Source: Acinetobacter sp. ANC 4648 (lineage in GTDB: Bacteria > Pseudomonadota > Gammaproteobacteria > Pseudomonadales > Moraxellaceae). Taken from it: a stretch of 64,000 bases of DNA. The position numbers were made by a program, and so were the translations under genes. The notes under the pieces are model-generated. The model did no database searches. It was not told the origin of the DNA and worked only from the letters and a program-made list of their open reading frames with translations. Below, piece after piece: positions 46,752 through 55,553 of the stretch; the first letter of the stretch is position 1; each line of letters starts with the position of its first letter. The stretch spans positions 1-64,000 of the forward strand of contig NZ_NEGI01000009.1 of NCBI RefSeq assembly GCF_002135345.1, read 5' to 3'.

Positions 46752-47201
46752 ATGAGAAATTTGTACAAATCCCTGAGCATTATCATCTCTATTTTTATCA
46801 GCACTGTCGCATGTGCTCAAGATATTACTGGTGTTTGGCGTTATATTGATGACCAAACTGGAGAGCCAAAGGGGCAAGTCAGAATTGAACAAGCCGCAGA
46901 TGGAACTTATATTGGTAAAGTTCATAAAATCACGCCACGACAAGGCTATACGCCGAAAGAAATTTGTACCAATTGCCCTGCCCCCTTTACCAATAAGCAA
47001 ATTTTAGGCATGCAAGTCATCTCTGGTCTAAAAACACAAGATCAAACAAATTATACAGATGGTCGTATTTTAGATCCTGTCAGTGGCAGATTTTATCGCT
47101 TAAAAGGCCGCTTAAGTCCAAATGGTAAAAAACTATTTTTCCGTGGCTATATGGGTGTATCTGCATTGGGTCGTAGCCAAACTTGGATTCGTATTGAGTA
47201 A
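46752..47201 (+). CDS. DUF2147 secreted protein, paralogue 3
   Basis: A 149-residue paralogue with signal peptide (ACA-QD), GVWRYIDDQTGEPKG, CTNCPAPF and GRSQTWIRIE. AAGGAAG lies upstream. The sequence YIDDQTGEPKGQVRIEQ matches the DUF2147 proteins commonly seen as single copies in other proteobacteria, so this may be the ancestral member and the others later duplicates (inference). Confidence 0.9.
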   Translation: MRNLYKSLSIIISIFISTVACAQDITGVWRYIDDQTGEPKGQVRIEQAADGTYIGKVHKITPRQGYTPKEICTNCPAPFTNKQILGMQVISGLKTQDQTNYTDGRILDPVSGRFYRLKGRLSPNGKKLFFRGYMGVSALGRSQTWIRIE

Positions 47202-47319
47202 AAATGGAATTTACGCCATTAAAGTAATGAGCTTCATCCGTTTTGCTTAAATGAAAAATCTCAAATACATTTCATTAAAACAGCCATAACTAAGATGCTC
47301 ACAAACTTAAGCTCAAATA

Positions 47320-47348
47320 AAAAAAGCCAGTGGTAGACTGGCTTTTTT
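47320..47348. terminator. Bidirectional terminator between DUF2147 gene 3 and apaH
   Basis: A stem of eleven pairs (47320-47330 with 47338-47348) with A-run and T-run at its base, placed between convergent genes. Confidence 0.85.
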
Positions 47349-47372
47349 AATTAATAAAACTTCACGTTTACA

Positions 47373-48221
47373 TCACATTATTGGATTATCAACCCGAAAT
47401 AAAATCTGATCTTCCAAACGATAGGCAATCAGTTGGTTACCCCAAACACAACCACCATCGACATTTTGTATCTGTGGATTAATGGTTTTTCCTTGTAATG
47501 CCGCCCAATGGCCAAAGATTAATTGATGCGTTTGAGCTGCATTGGATGCATATTCAAACCACGGTTGGAAACCTTCAGGCATTGCATCATCTAAACTGTC
47601 TTTAAAGCTAAACTCAAGGCGTCCGTATTGATCAGTCAAACGCATGCGGGTTAAATAATTAGTAATAGCTCTTAAACGTGAATTTCCAGTCAAATCATCT
47701 GACCAAAGGTCAGGTTCAGTACCGTACATTTCTTTTAAAAAACCATCTAAAACTGAAAAATCATCAGCGGCTAAAACAGCTTCGACTTCTTTTGCTAAAC
47801 GTGCCGCTTGCTCCGCAGTCCAAATACATGGAATACCAGCATGCGTTAATATGGTACGTTCATTCGGAAATAAGCAGAGTGGTTGCTTGCGTAACCAATC
47901 AATTAAATCATCGCTATCAATCGCATCAATCACGTCTTGTGTATGATCCCGATCTTTCACTTTTTTAATACCACGAGCGCATGCTAAAAGATTTAAGTCA
48001 TGATTACCAAGTACCGTGGCCGCAACACCACGATCTACTAATTTTTTAATAAAACGCAGTGCACCAATCGAGTTTTCACCACGCGCTACTAAATCGCCAG
48101 CAAACCAAATAAAATCTTGATCCGGATCAAATTGAATCTGTTTAAGTAAGGCTTTTAGTGCTTCAAAACAGCCCTGCACATCACCAATGACATAATTATA
48201 TCGAACGTTTTGACGCGCCAT
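47373..48221 (-). CDS. apaH: Bis(5'-nucleosyl)-tetraphosphatase (symmetrical)
   Basis: ApaH splits Ap4A and other dinucleoside polyphosphates to two ADP and can decap Np4-capped RNA. The 282-residue protein has the phosphoesterase motifs GDVQGC, GDLVARGENS, LGNHDLNL and the C-terminal FGHWAA and DGGCVWG. It starts right after the rsmA stop; apaG, which lies between them in E. coli, is absent. Confidence 0.97.
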   Translation of the reverse strand: MARQNVRYNYVIGDVQGCFEALKALLKQIQFDPDQDFIWFAGDLVARGENSIGALRFIKKLVDRGVAATVLGNHDLNLLACARGIKKVKDRDHTQDVIDAIDSDDLIDWLRKQPLCLFPNERTILTHAGIPCIWTAEQAARLAKEVEAVLAADDFSVLDGFLKEMYGTEPDLWSDDLTGNSRLRAITNYLTRMRLTDQYGRLEFSFKDSLDDAMPEGFQPWFEYASNAAQTHQLIFGHWAALQGKTINPQIQNVDGGCVWGNQLIAYRLEDQILFRVDNPIM

Positions 48222-49034
48222 TTAGGCCACCATTTGGTCTGATAACGCAACAAACTGAGCCAGAGTTAAAGTTTCAGGACGTGCCATCGGATCAACTCCT
48301 GCATTCTCAAAACCATTTTCAACAAGCATGCCTTTTAAGCTATTACGCAAAGTTTTACGGCGTTGTGTGAATACATGTCCGACTAATCGAGCCAGAGCTT
48401 TTTCACATTTAGCAACAATCGGTTTTTCAGCATAAGGAACCAAACGGAATACAGCACTGGTTACTTTAGGTGCTGGATTGAATGATCCTGGTGGTACTTC
48501 AAATAAAAATGTAGGTTTACAGAAATATTGAATCATCACAGACAAACGACCATATTCTTTGGTATTTGGTGATGCGGTAATACGATCCACAACTTCTTTT
48601 TGCAACATGAAGTGCATGTCTTTCACATTTCCACCGAACTGTAAAAGATGAAACAGTAATGGGGTAGAAATGTTATATGGCAAGTTGCCTACCACACGTA
48701 AAGGACGGCCTTCTTCAAACAACTGGGTGTAATCAAACCGTAAAGCATCTGCTTCAATAATGGTTAAGCGCTCAGGATGTGGTACTCGACCAGGTAACCC
48801 GGCGGCCAAATCACGATCTAGCTCAATCACTGTTAAGGCATCACACTCACCAATCAATGGCGATGTTAATGCCGCTAAGCCAGGACCAATTTCAACAATA
48901 TTTTCACCTTTACGTGGTGCAACAGAACGTACAATTTTGGCAATTACACGTTGGTCATGTAAGAAGTTTTGTCCAAAACGCTTCCGCGTTTGATGCCCTT
49001 CAGCTTTTGGGTTTAAGGCATTAATTTGATACAT
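48222..49034 (-). CDS. rsmA: 16S rRNA (adenine1518/1519-N6)-dimethyltransferase
   Basis: RsmA (KsgA) dimethylates two adjacent adenines in helix 45 of 16S rRNA, a late checkpoint of 30S assembly. Start 49034 gives 270 residues and has GGAAC upstream; the open frame up to 49073 overlaps pdxA. Motifs: RKRFGQNFLHD, SAM motif VEIGPGLAALT and catalytic NLPYNIS, then the RRKTLRNSL segment. Between pdxA and apaH, as in many gammaproteobacteria. Confidence 0.97.
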   Translation of the reverse strand: MYQINALNPKAEGHQTRKRFGQNFLHDQRVIAKIVRSVAPRKGENIVEIGPGLAALTSPLIGECDALTVIELDRDLAAGLPGRVPHPERLTIIEADALRFDYTQLFEEGRPLRVVGNLPYNISTPLLFHLLQFGGNVKDMHFMLQKEVVDRITASPNTKEYGRLSVMIQYFCKPTFLFEVPPGSFNPAPKVTSAVFRLVPYAEKPIVAKCEKALARLVGHVFTQRRKTLRNSLKGMLVENGFENAGVDPMARPETLTLAQFVALSDQMVA

Positions 49035-49053
49035 AAATGAGTTCCAACGTGAA

Positions 49054-50022
49054 TTAGTTACGAGCCAGATCAAGCGCTAAATCAACAGCAACATGCAAAC
49101 TTGAACTTTTTGCGAGTCCTGTGCCTGCAAGGGAGAGTGCTGTGCCATGATCGACAGAAGTACGGATAAACGGTAAGCCTAGAGTAATGTTAATTGCTTC
49201 ACCAAACCCTTGAGATTTTAACACAGGTAAACCCTGATCATGGTACATCGCTAAAACAGCATCGGCATTTTTTAAATGTTCAGGGGTAAATAAAGTGTCG
49301 GCAGGTAGACTTAAACTAATATTGATGCCTTGCGTTCGATACGTTTCCAACACAGGATTAATCACCTCAATTTCTTCACGACCTAAATAACCATCTTCAC
49401 CGGCATGTGGATTTAAACCGCAAACTAAAATATGTGGCTGCTCTATTTTAAATTTAGTTTTTAAATCGTGAATCAGAATATCAATCACTTGATGTAAACG
49501 CTCTGGTGTAATTGCATCAGGGACATCGCGTAAAGCCAAATGTGTTGTTGCTAAGGCAACACGCAAAGTTTTGGTGGCAAGCATCATCACTACACGTTCT
49601 ACGCCAGCAAACTCTTGGTAGTATTCAGTGTGCCCGCTAAAATGAATAGCTGCATCATTCATAATTGATTTTTGTACTGGTGCCGTGGTTACTCCAACAC
49701 TTTTTCCAGACAGAGCATAATCAGCTGAACGACGTAATTGCTCTAATACATAAGCTGAATTTTGAGAATCTAATTTACCTAGAATGGCTTCTGTATTTAA
49801 TGGTACATGCTCCACATACAACTGACCTTGAGGCGAGGGCTCCATTTGTCCTTGATATTCAATTAATTCTATATTTTTATTCAATATTTCAGCACGCTGT
49901 TTCAGCATATTGATATCAGCTAAAATCACAATTGGACGCTCATCCACACGATTTGCCAAACTTAAACAAATATCTGGACCAATCCCTGCAGGCTCACCAC
50001 TGGTGACATATAAAGGAAGCAT
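49054..50022 (-). CDS. pdxA: 4-hydroxythreonine-4-phosphate dehydrogenase
   Basis: PdxA oxidises 4-phosphohydroxy-threonine in pyridoxal-phosphate synthesis. The 322-residue protein shows SGEPAGIGPDI at the start, the metal-site His in FSGHTEYYQEF, LNPHAGEDGYLG and AMYHDQGLPVLKSQGFGEAINITLGLPFIRTSVDHGTA in separate parts. First gene of pdxA-rsmA-apaH; surA is not seen upstream in this window. Confidence 0.97.
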   Translation of the reverse strand: MLPLYVTSGEPAGIGPDICLSLANRVDERPIVILADINMLKQRAEILNKNIELIEYQGQMEPSPQGQLYVEHVPLNTEAILGKLDSQNSAYVLEQLRRSADYALSGKSVGVTTAPVQKSIMNDAAIHFSGHTEYYQEFAGVERVVMMLATKTLRVALATTHLALRDVPDAITPERLHQVIDILIHDLKTKFKIEQPHILVCGLNPHAGEDGYLGREEIEVINPVLETYRTQGINISLSLPADTLFTPEHLKNADAVLAMYHDQGLPVLKSQGFGEAINITLGLPFIRTSVDHGTALSLAGTGLAKSSSLHVAVDLALDLARN

Positions 50023-50807
50023 GGCTATCCAACTTAAAATTTAATCTGATGCTATTATAGTTTTTCTTACACTAAAGGTCACATTGTTATTTTCTGGCTA
50101 AAAACACACTCAATTTTTAAATAAATCATAGCGATTAAAAGAACTATATAATTGATTTAAATTAGTTTTATGAGACTTAAAAATAAATTAAAACCTTTAG
50201 TCAACCTTTTAAAAAATTAAAATATATTTATATTTTGGCTAATAATAGCTTTTAACATCCTACGTGCCTACGCATCTAAAAATATAATTCATTCACGAGC
50301 CCTATTCTTTCTACATCAATAAGAACGATGAGACATAAAAACTAAAATCATTATTCGAAGAATCGAAAATAACAAATAACAAATAACAAATTAAAATCTT
50401 TATAAAAATAGGCTCGATAATAAGCAATAAAAAAAGTACAACCAAATTCAGCAGATAAAAGTAAGGTCAATATACAAATAAAAAAACATCGAGAGAAACT
50501 TTTAAACAAAAATAAAGTAGCTTATAGGACAAATCAGCAAAAATATTATTAATAAAAATAAATCAATCAGCTATAAGCTTATAAATATAAAATACAAAAC
50601 TTCTTAATCCCATCGAATATAAAACAACAATAAAAAATATTATTTTGTTATTAAAATTCAAAAACTTAAACAACAAGACAATGCTTACTCTTATTTATTA
50701 TCTATCCATAAACTCATGATTTATCTTTATTTAAATGATTATGCCAATACACTATCAACAACAGCCTGTTTAATATACAATAGCTCGCTTGAAATTCTAT
50801 ATTTCGA
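50023..50807. other. Long AT-rich intergenic region upstream of rplM
   Basis: About 785 bases with no supported gene on either strand, exceptionally AT-rich. It begins with the pdxA promoter on the minus strand. A run of three direct 7-base repeats (AATAACA-type, about 50367-50391) lies in the middle. The region is much longer than the usual gap before rplM and could hold an unrecognised small RNA or remains of lost genes. Confidence 0.5.
50054..50082 (-). promoter_or_regulatory. pdxA promoter
   Basis: On the minus strand GTGACC (50077-50082), a 17-base spacer and a perfect TATAAT (50054-50059), about 32 bases before the pdxA start. Confidence 0.65.
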
Positions 50808-50836
50808 TTGTGGTTTTTCCCGCTTTCATATAGAAT
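50808..50836 (+). promoter_or_regulatory. Probable rplM-rpsI promoter
   Basis: TTGTGG (50808-50813), a 17-base spacer and TAGAAT (50831-50836). Transcription would start near 50843, just before the leader hairpin. An alternative -10 TACAAT is at 50776-50781. Confidence 0.5.
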
Positions 50837-50848
50837 TCGGTCTCCTTT

Positions 50849-50874
50849 GTTTGGACAGATTCCACCGTCCAAAC
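50849..50874 (+). promoter_or_regulatory. Leader hairpin of the rplM-rpsI mRNA
   Basis: An 8-bp perfect stem GTTTGGAC/GTCCAAAC with a 10-base loop lies between the probable transcription start and the rplM ribosome site. L13 leaders in other bacteria fold and mediate feedback by L13, so this may be the binding element; no T-run follows, so it is not a terminator. Confidence 0.45.
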
Positions 50875-50897
50875 CAACTATAATAGGTAGTGGTTTA

Positions 50898-51326
50898 ATG
50901 AAAACTCTCAGCGCTAAGCCTGCTGAAGTTCAACATGACTGGTATGTTGTTGATGCTTCTGGCAAAACTTTAGGTCGCCTTGCGACTGAAATCGCTCGTC
51001 GTTTACGCGGTAAGCACAAAACTTCTTATACTCCTCACGTTGATACTGGCGATTATATCGTTGTAATCAATGCTGAAGAAATCACTGTGACTGGTAAAAA
51101 AGCTCAGGATAAGAAATACTATCGCCATACTGGTTTCCCTGGTGGTATCCGTGAGACTAACTTCGAGAAGTTAATTGCTCACAAACCTGAAACAGTTTTA
51201 GAAAAAGCTGTTAAAGGTATGTTACCTAAAGGTCCTCTTGGTTACGCAATGATCAAAAAAATGAAAGTGTACGCTGGTACTGAGCATCCACATACAGCTC
51301 AACAGCCACAAGTTTTGGACATCTAA
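50898..51326 (+). CDS. rplM: 50S ribosomal protein L13
   Basis: A 142-residue ribosomal protein, the normal length for the family, which begins assembly of the 50S subunit. It shows [40 protein letters not shown] and MLPKGPLG. The start at 50898 was chosen by family length; the frame is open upstream through the leader. Followed by rpsI after 13 bases. Confidence 0.98.
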   Translation: MKTLSAKPAEVQHDWYVVDASGKTLGRLATEIARRLRGKHKTSYTPHVDTGDYIVVINAEEITVTGKKAQDKKYYRHTGFPGGIRETNFEKLIAHKPETVLEKAVKGMLPKGPLGYAMIKKMKVYAGTEHPHTAQQPQVLDI

Positions 51327-51339
51327 GGGATAACAGCAC

Positions 51340-51726
51340 ATGGCTACTAACTATGGTACAGGTCGCCGTAAGACCGCAACTGCACGTGTTTTCTTGTCAC
51401 CTGGTACAGGCAAACTCGTAATCAATAACCGTTCTATCGAACAGTATTTCGGTCGTGAAACTGCTCGTATGGTTGTTCGTCAACCTTTAGAACTTCTTGA
51501 CGTTACTGAAAAGTTTGACCTTTTCATCACTGTTGCTGGTGGTGGTATTGGTGGTCAAGCTGGCGCAATCCGTCACGGTATTACTCGTGCTTTGATCGCT
51601 CTAGACGAAACTTTAAAACCTGCTCTTCGTCAAGCTGGTTTCGTTACTCGTGATGCTCGTGAAGTTGAACGTAAGAAACTTGGCTTACGTAAAGCTCGTA
51701 AACGTCCTCAGTTCTCTAAACGTTAA
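51340..51726 (+). CDS. rpsI: 30S ribosomal protein S9
   Basis: A 128-residue ribosomal protein with [14 protein letters not shown] at the start, [15 protein letters not shown] in the middle and the tail [11 protein letters not shown], whose last residues reach the P-site tRNA. Co-transcribed with rplM and ended by a strong terminator. Confidence 0.98.
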   Translation: MATNYGTGRRKTATARVFLSPGTGKLVINNRSIEQYFGRETARMVVRQPLELLDVTEKFDLFITVAGGGIGGQAGAIRHGITRALIALDETLKPALRQAGFVTRDAREVERKKLGLRKARKRPQFSKR

Positions 51727-51745
51727 TTCGTTTACCGAATCGGAC

Positions 51746-51777
51746 AAAAAACCTCGGCATTTGCCGAGGTTTTTTTA
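51746..51777 (+). terminator. Terminator of rplM-rpsI
   Basis: An A-run, a GC-rich 8-bp stem (CCTCGGCA/TGCCGAGG) and a run of seven T. Confidence 0.9.
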
Positions 51778-52074
51778 TCTCTGAAAAAACATGAACAGTA
51801 CTCAAACTAAAAATATTCACTGCATTTAGAAATATGATGATTTTTTCTCTAGTTTTAAATTTTTACAACAATCTGTTCTGTTACTCATCATTCGAATAAC
51901 CATTCTTTTATTAATGATTTTTTTTCTCACTAGGCAATTACATCAAAAAAATTCAAAAAATAGCAATTATTTTTCCAGCTTTTACAGGTTCTACTATTAT
52001 AAGAAAAATGGCATCGTGATTTTATGAGCAATTTTTAGTATCCTACTCTATTCACTCTGTTAAGTTTTTGGTCT

Positions 52075-52728
52075 ATGTCTATTGAAAATGCTCCAGTTCA
52101 AGGAATTACGCTTTATAGCCATACCGATGACTTTCGATCGCATTGGATTCGATTATTGCTCGCAGAAAAGCAAATCAAATATCATCTAATTATGGTTGAA
52201 GATGAAGACGAGGATTTAGCGAGTTTAAATCCTTACAACCAATTGCCCATGCTCATCGAAAATGAATTAAAATTATTTAATACTGCCATTATTTCTGAGT
52301 ATATTGATGATCGCTATCGTCAAAATAAACTCTATGCAGATGCGCCTGCCCCACGTGCTGAACAACGCCAATATATCTGGCGATTTGAACAAGACTGGTT
52401 AAAACTTGCAGATATTATGTTATGTCATCCTGACACGCTAAATGAGCAAGATAAGAAAAAAGCCCAGAAACAACTAAAAGATACCTTGATTTCTTTAACC
52501 CCTTTATTTCAGCACTATCCCTATTTTATGTCTGAAAGCTTTACAATTTTAGATTGTATGTTAGCGCCTATTTTTATACGGTTAGAGCAGATGGGAATTA
52601 ATCTCCCGAAACAGCAATGTCGCCCTATTTTGCTTTATTGCCAACGTGTTTTTAATCGTCCAGCCTTCTTGAAATCAATGACTTTTCAAGAAAAAAGCCG
52701 ATATAGTGCACTTTTAACCCATCCATAA
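52075..52728 (+). CDS. sspA: Stringent starvation protein A (GST-fold)
   Basis: SspA binds RNA polymerase and alters promoter choice in starvation. The 217-residue protein has the thioredoxin-like half (ITLYSHTDDFRSHWIRLLLAEKQI, LNPYNQLPML) and the helical GST half (LDCMLAPIFIRL). The usual catalytic Cys/Ser is not in GST context, as known for SspA. Position after rplM-rpsI and before sspB is the classical one; petABC, which sits between in some species, is absent. Confidence 0.95.
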   Translation: MSIENAPVQGITLYSHTDDFRSHWIRLLLAEKQIKYHLIMVEDEDEDLASLNPYNQLPMLIENELKLFNTAIISEYIDDRYRQNKLYADAPAPRAEQRQYIWRFEQDWLKLADIMLCHPDTLNEQDKKKAQKQLKDTLISLTPLFQHYPYFMSESFTILDCMLAPIFIRLEQMGINLPKQQCRPILLYCQRVFNRPAFLKSMTFQEKSRYSALLTHP

Positions 52729-52754
52729 TTTGCAAATGAATAGAGTAATTTCTG

Positions 52755-53189
52755 ATGTCTGAACAAGAATTGAATTTAACCCCTACTCGTCCATATCTTG
52801 CTCGTGCAATGTATGAGTGGATTTGCGACAATCACTTAACACCTCATTTACTGGTCGATGCTACACGTCCACATACAGATGTACCGACACAATTTGTACA
52901 AGAAGGTCAAATTGTCTTAAATATTGTTCCGCATGCGGTACATAGACTGAATATTAGTAATGAAGCCATTACTTTCTCTGCACGTTTTGGTGGTGTATCT
53001 AAAGATATTTATGTCCCAATAGATGCTGTACTGGGCGTTTATGCTCGTGAAAATGGTCAAGGTATGTTCTTTGATCCTGAGGAATATTCTCATGTTAAAA
53101 TAGATGAAGATGCTTTAAAATCAAACACTACAGAAACACAAAAATCTGATGTAACTAAGAAGAAACCAAGTCTAAGAATTTTAGAGTAA
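52755..53189 (+). CDS. sspB: ClpXP adaptor SspB
   Basis: SspB binds ssrA-tagged proteins and delivers them to ClpXP. The 144-residue protein has the family start RPYLARAMYEWICDNHLTPHLLVDA, the substrate-groove segment IVLNIVPHAVHRLNISNEAITFSARFGG in two parts, and a charged C-terminal tail ending in KPSLRILE, the kind of short motif that docks ClpX. Follows sspA closely. Confidence 0.96.
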   Translation: MSEQELNLTPTRPYLARAMYEWICDNHLTPHLLVDATRPHTDVPTQFVQEGQIVLNIVPHAVHRLNISNEAITFSARFGGVSKDIYVPIDAVLGVYARENGQGMFFDPEEYSHVKIDEDALKSNTTETQKSDVTKKKPSLRILE

Positions 53190-53205
53190 AAATAAGGAGA
53201 ATTAT

Positions 53206-53868
53206 ATGGCTTTTGATTTAGTACAATATTTTGCAGAGCAGATAAAGAGTCAAAAGCCTCAGCTCTTAAGCCACTATGAAACACAAGAAAAAAACGAATA
53301 TATCAATGAAATTAATACACTTACATTAGGAAAACTCATCAGTTTATGGCGTAATGATGATATTAAAACCTATCAGGAAATACAGACTCAAGATCCATTA
53401 TATATTCAAGAAATTGCACGACATCTCACTACATCTGAACACAATCAATCTAAATTAAACAAAAACGATTTGGAAAAAGCCTGTACCGATTTTCTAACCT
53501 TCCAATTTGCAGAATTGAAACAACTGGATGAAACAGGCCATTATGGCAAAAATGGGATCCGTGAATTACTACTTGGCCAGATTGAACATCTTTCTGGTCA
53601 AGCTAAGGATTGGGTTTGGCTAACCAATGATCTAACTGAGCTGATTGGTACTCAACCTATCTCTCAAGAAGAGCTATCATTAGATGAAACAATGAAGGAG
53701 TTTAATCAAATGGTAAATAGTCAAGTTATGAATAAAAAGCTAGATGATCAGATCACCACGCATGCACCAAGCGTAACAGAACCGACATGGGCTAAAATTC
53801 TAGAGCCTATAGTCGCATTCTTGGTTTTAACCGTTTTGTATTATGCATTTAAATCTATTTTTGCGTAA
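53206..53868 (+). CDS. Tail-anchored protein of unknown function
   Basis: A 220-residue protein I do not recognise. Most of it is charged and helical; one hydrophobic segment at residues about 200-216 (EPIVAFLVLTVLYYAFKSIFA) ends the protein, so it should be anchored in the inner membrane by its tail with the bulk in the cytoplasm. It lies 16 bases after sspB with a strong AAGGAG site, so it is probably made with SspA and SspB. It could also serve the GTPase module that begins 303 bases downstream. Confidence 0.8.
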   Translation: MAFDLVQYFAEQIKSQKPQLLSHYETQEKNEYINEINTLTLGKLISLWRNDDIKTYQEIQTQDPLYIQEIARHLTTSEHNQSKLNKNDLEKACTDFLTFQFAELKQLDETGHYGKNGIRELLLGQIEHLSGQAKDWVWLTNDLTELIGTQPISQEELSLDETMKEFNQMVNSQVMNKKLDDQITTHAPSVTEPTWAKILEPIVAFLVLTVLYYAFKSIFA

Positions 53869-54171
53869 AATAAACTTAAATTTACTTAACCTTTAGATAA
53901 ATTTAATTATTTTTTGTTACAATTATAAAAATTAAGTAATTATGCTGTATAAAGCATATTGTATTAACTTAATGTGATGTAATTAAAATAATAACCTATT
54001 TAAATTTTAGATATATTAAACAGTCTAATCTATTTTTTTAAATTAAGAATGAATCGTATTGCTTTAATACAATGCACTCATATAATAATATTTATTACTC
54101 CACTGGATAGAATAATTAAACCCTAGAGTAATTTATTCAATAATTGTAAAATAACAGAAGAGAAAAAAAAT
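53869..54171. other. Intergenic region upstream of the LC7/GTPase module
   Basis: About 300 bases, extremely AT-rich, without a gene. A small palindrome (TATGCT...AGCATA, 53941-53958) could be an operator. The module promoter must lie here or in front of sspA; no clear pair of boxes was found. Confidence 0.5.
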
Positions 54172-54531
54172 ATGGCTAAAGTATCCCTCAACTCATTAAC
54201 AAATATTGATGGTTTCTGTGCAGCAGCATTAGTCGATAGTGAAAGTGGTCTTGCACTGGCGACTGAAGGTGGTAAAGAAATTAATTTGGAACTCGCGGCT
54301 GCGGGTAATACAGAAGTTGTAAGAGCTAAACGGAAAGTAGCAAATGCTTTAAAACTTAACGATACGATTGAAGATATTTTAATCACTTTAGGTAAACAAT
54401 ATCATATTATCCGCCCACTTGAAAAAAATCCAAATGTATTTTTATATTTGGTACTAGATCGCTCAAAATCAAACCTTGCAATGGCTCGCCATGATTTAAA
54501 GAATTTTGAAATTGATTTGACTTTTTCTTAA
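54172..54531 (+). CDS. Roadblock/LC7-domain protein 1
   Basis: A 119-residue protein that fits the Roadblock/LC7 fold: [20 protein letters not shown] is the beta-hairpin, an alpha helix follows ([19 protein letters not shown]), then [18 protein letters not shown] and [23 protein letters not shown]. Such proteins dimerise and act on small GTPases as GAPs or scaffolds (MglB, CvnB). A good purine-rich ribosome site precedes the ATG. First gene of a four-gene module; a hairpin separates it from the second gene. Confidence 0.88.
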   Translation: MAKVSLNSLTNIDGFCAAALVDSESGLALATEGGKEINLELAAAGNTEVVRAKRKVANALKLNDTIEDILITLGKQYHIIRPLEKNPNVFLYLVLDRSKSNLAMARHDLKNFEIDLTFS

Positions 54532-54538
54532 TCGACAT

Positions 54539-54566
54539 CCTCATTATATCAATAGATATAGTGAGG
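54539..54566 (+). repeat. 12-bp hairpin between LC7 gene 1 and the next gene
   Basis: Arms 54539-54550 and 54555-54566 pair over 12 bp (one G-U) with a 4-base loop. No T-run follows, so it is more likely an mRNA-stability or processing element than a terminator. It would let the first LC7 protein be made in excess over the rest. Confidence 0.6.
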
Positions 54567-54593
54567 AATTTAAAATATTTAATAAGTGATATT

Positions 54594-55541
54594 ATGAATA
54601 ATCCTTGTATCAATATTGCAATCTCAGGAATTGGTTCAACAACGACAGAGGATCTTAAAATCCGACTTCGCCACCTTTTGCCCCATGAAATTGGAATTAA
54701 TTGGACAAGTATCGCTGACCAAAATCTAGATTGTTTATTTATTAATGAAATTTTTTATGACAATGAAAATGTTCAGAATATAATTAAAACTAAAAAAATT
54801 CCCTATTTGAAAATTTCTAAAAAAAATATTCATACTGAGGATTTACATCTAGATACCCTTTATTTTCCTATTTTAGATGATCAAATTTTACAGGATTGGC
54901 TTAAAATAAATTTGCAGTTCGAAGATTTAGATCTAGCTACTGTGGATGATTCTGAACTCAATCAATACTTGCTGAAAAATATTGAATATTTTCAGACCAT
55001 CCATCAACAAAACAATAGGAAACTTCATTTTTATGATCAATTCGGTACCATTGCCATTATTGATCACAATATGCATTTCGCGTGGTTAGAACCTACTCGG
55101 GCAGACTTTAAAACAGACTTAAGTATTAGCTTTGAAGATGCATCAACTGCCGATTTCATTAAAGTATCACGTAAACGCCAATACAACTTAGAAGATTGGT
55201 TATTTAATCTAATTTGGAATTCGCCGCAACTCTGTCCTTATCCAAATGAACATGGCTATTTCCGTATTCAATTTTGGCCTCAACCCTTAACTTCTGATCA
55301 AAAAACAATATTGCAACTCTCAGCCTGTTTTACCCAAGGTGCTGAAATATTAGCAGTTGCTAAAAAATTGGATCTTCCAATCACTACAGTACAACACTTT
55401 ATCATGGCTAATTTAGCTATTCAGAATGTAGAAAAAATTTCGGCCAGAGATAGTAAGTTTGGTCAAGACATATTAGAAAATCAAGAACAAAGTGTGCTGA
55501 AAAGTTTTTTTGGCAAATTGAAAAGCAAATTTGGTTTTTAA
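54594..55541 (+). CDS. Unknown protein with C-terminal winged-helix-like domain
   Basis: A 315-residue protein with no assigned family. The first ~140 residues are predicted alpha/beta and the middle (KLHFYDQFGTIAIIDHNMHFAWLEPTRADF) is aromatic-rich. Residues about 235-290 (ILQLSACFTQGAEILAVAKKLDLPITTVQHFIMANL in shorter pieces) have the helix-turn-helix pattern of DUF742/CvnC winged helices. The start at 54594 follows AAGTGATATT; an upstream GTG (54561) lies in the hairpin and is less likely. It is the second gene of the module and is 12 bases before the GTPase gene, so it is a likely partner or effector. Confidence 0.8.
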   Translation: MNNPCINIAISGIGSTTTEDLKIRLRHLLPHEIGINWTSIADQNLDCLFINEIFYDNENVQNIIKTKKIPYLKISKKNIHTEDLHLDTLYFPILDDQILQDWLKINLQFEDLDLATVDDSELNQYLLKNIEYFQTIHQQNNRKLHFYDQFGTIAIIDHNMHFAWLEPTRADFKTDLSISFEDASTADFIKVSRKRQYNLEDWLFNLIWNSPQLCPYPNEHGYFRIQFWPQPLTSDQKTILQLSACFTQGAEILAVAKKLDLPITTVQHFIMANLAIQNVEKISARDSKFGQDILENQEQSVLKSFFGKLKSKFGF

Positions 55542-55553
55542 TAAGAGTAAAAT

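Noticed and set aside
46637..46849. A 70-codon frame overlapping the third DUF2147 gene
   Set aside because: It overlaps the real gene in another frame, and its product is not membrane-like or recognisable.
53941..53958. Short palindrome as a defined operator
   Set aside because: Six-base arms in very AT-rich DNA occur by chance; mentioned only in the intergenic entry.
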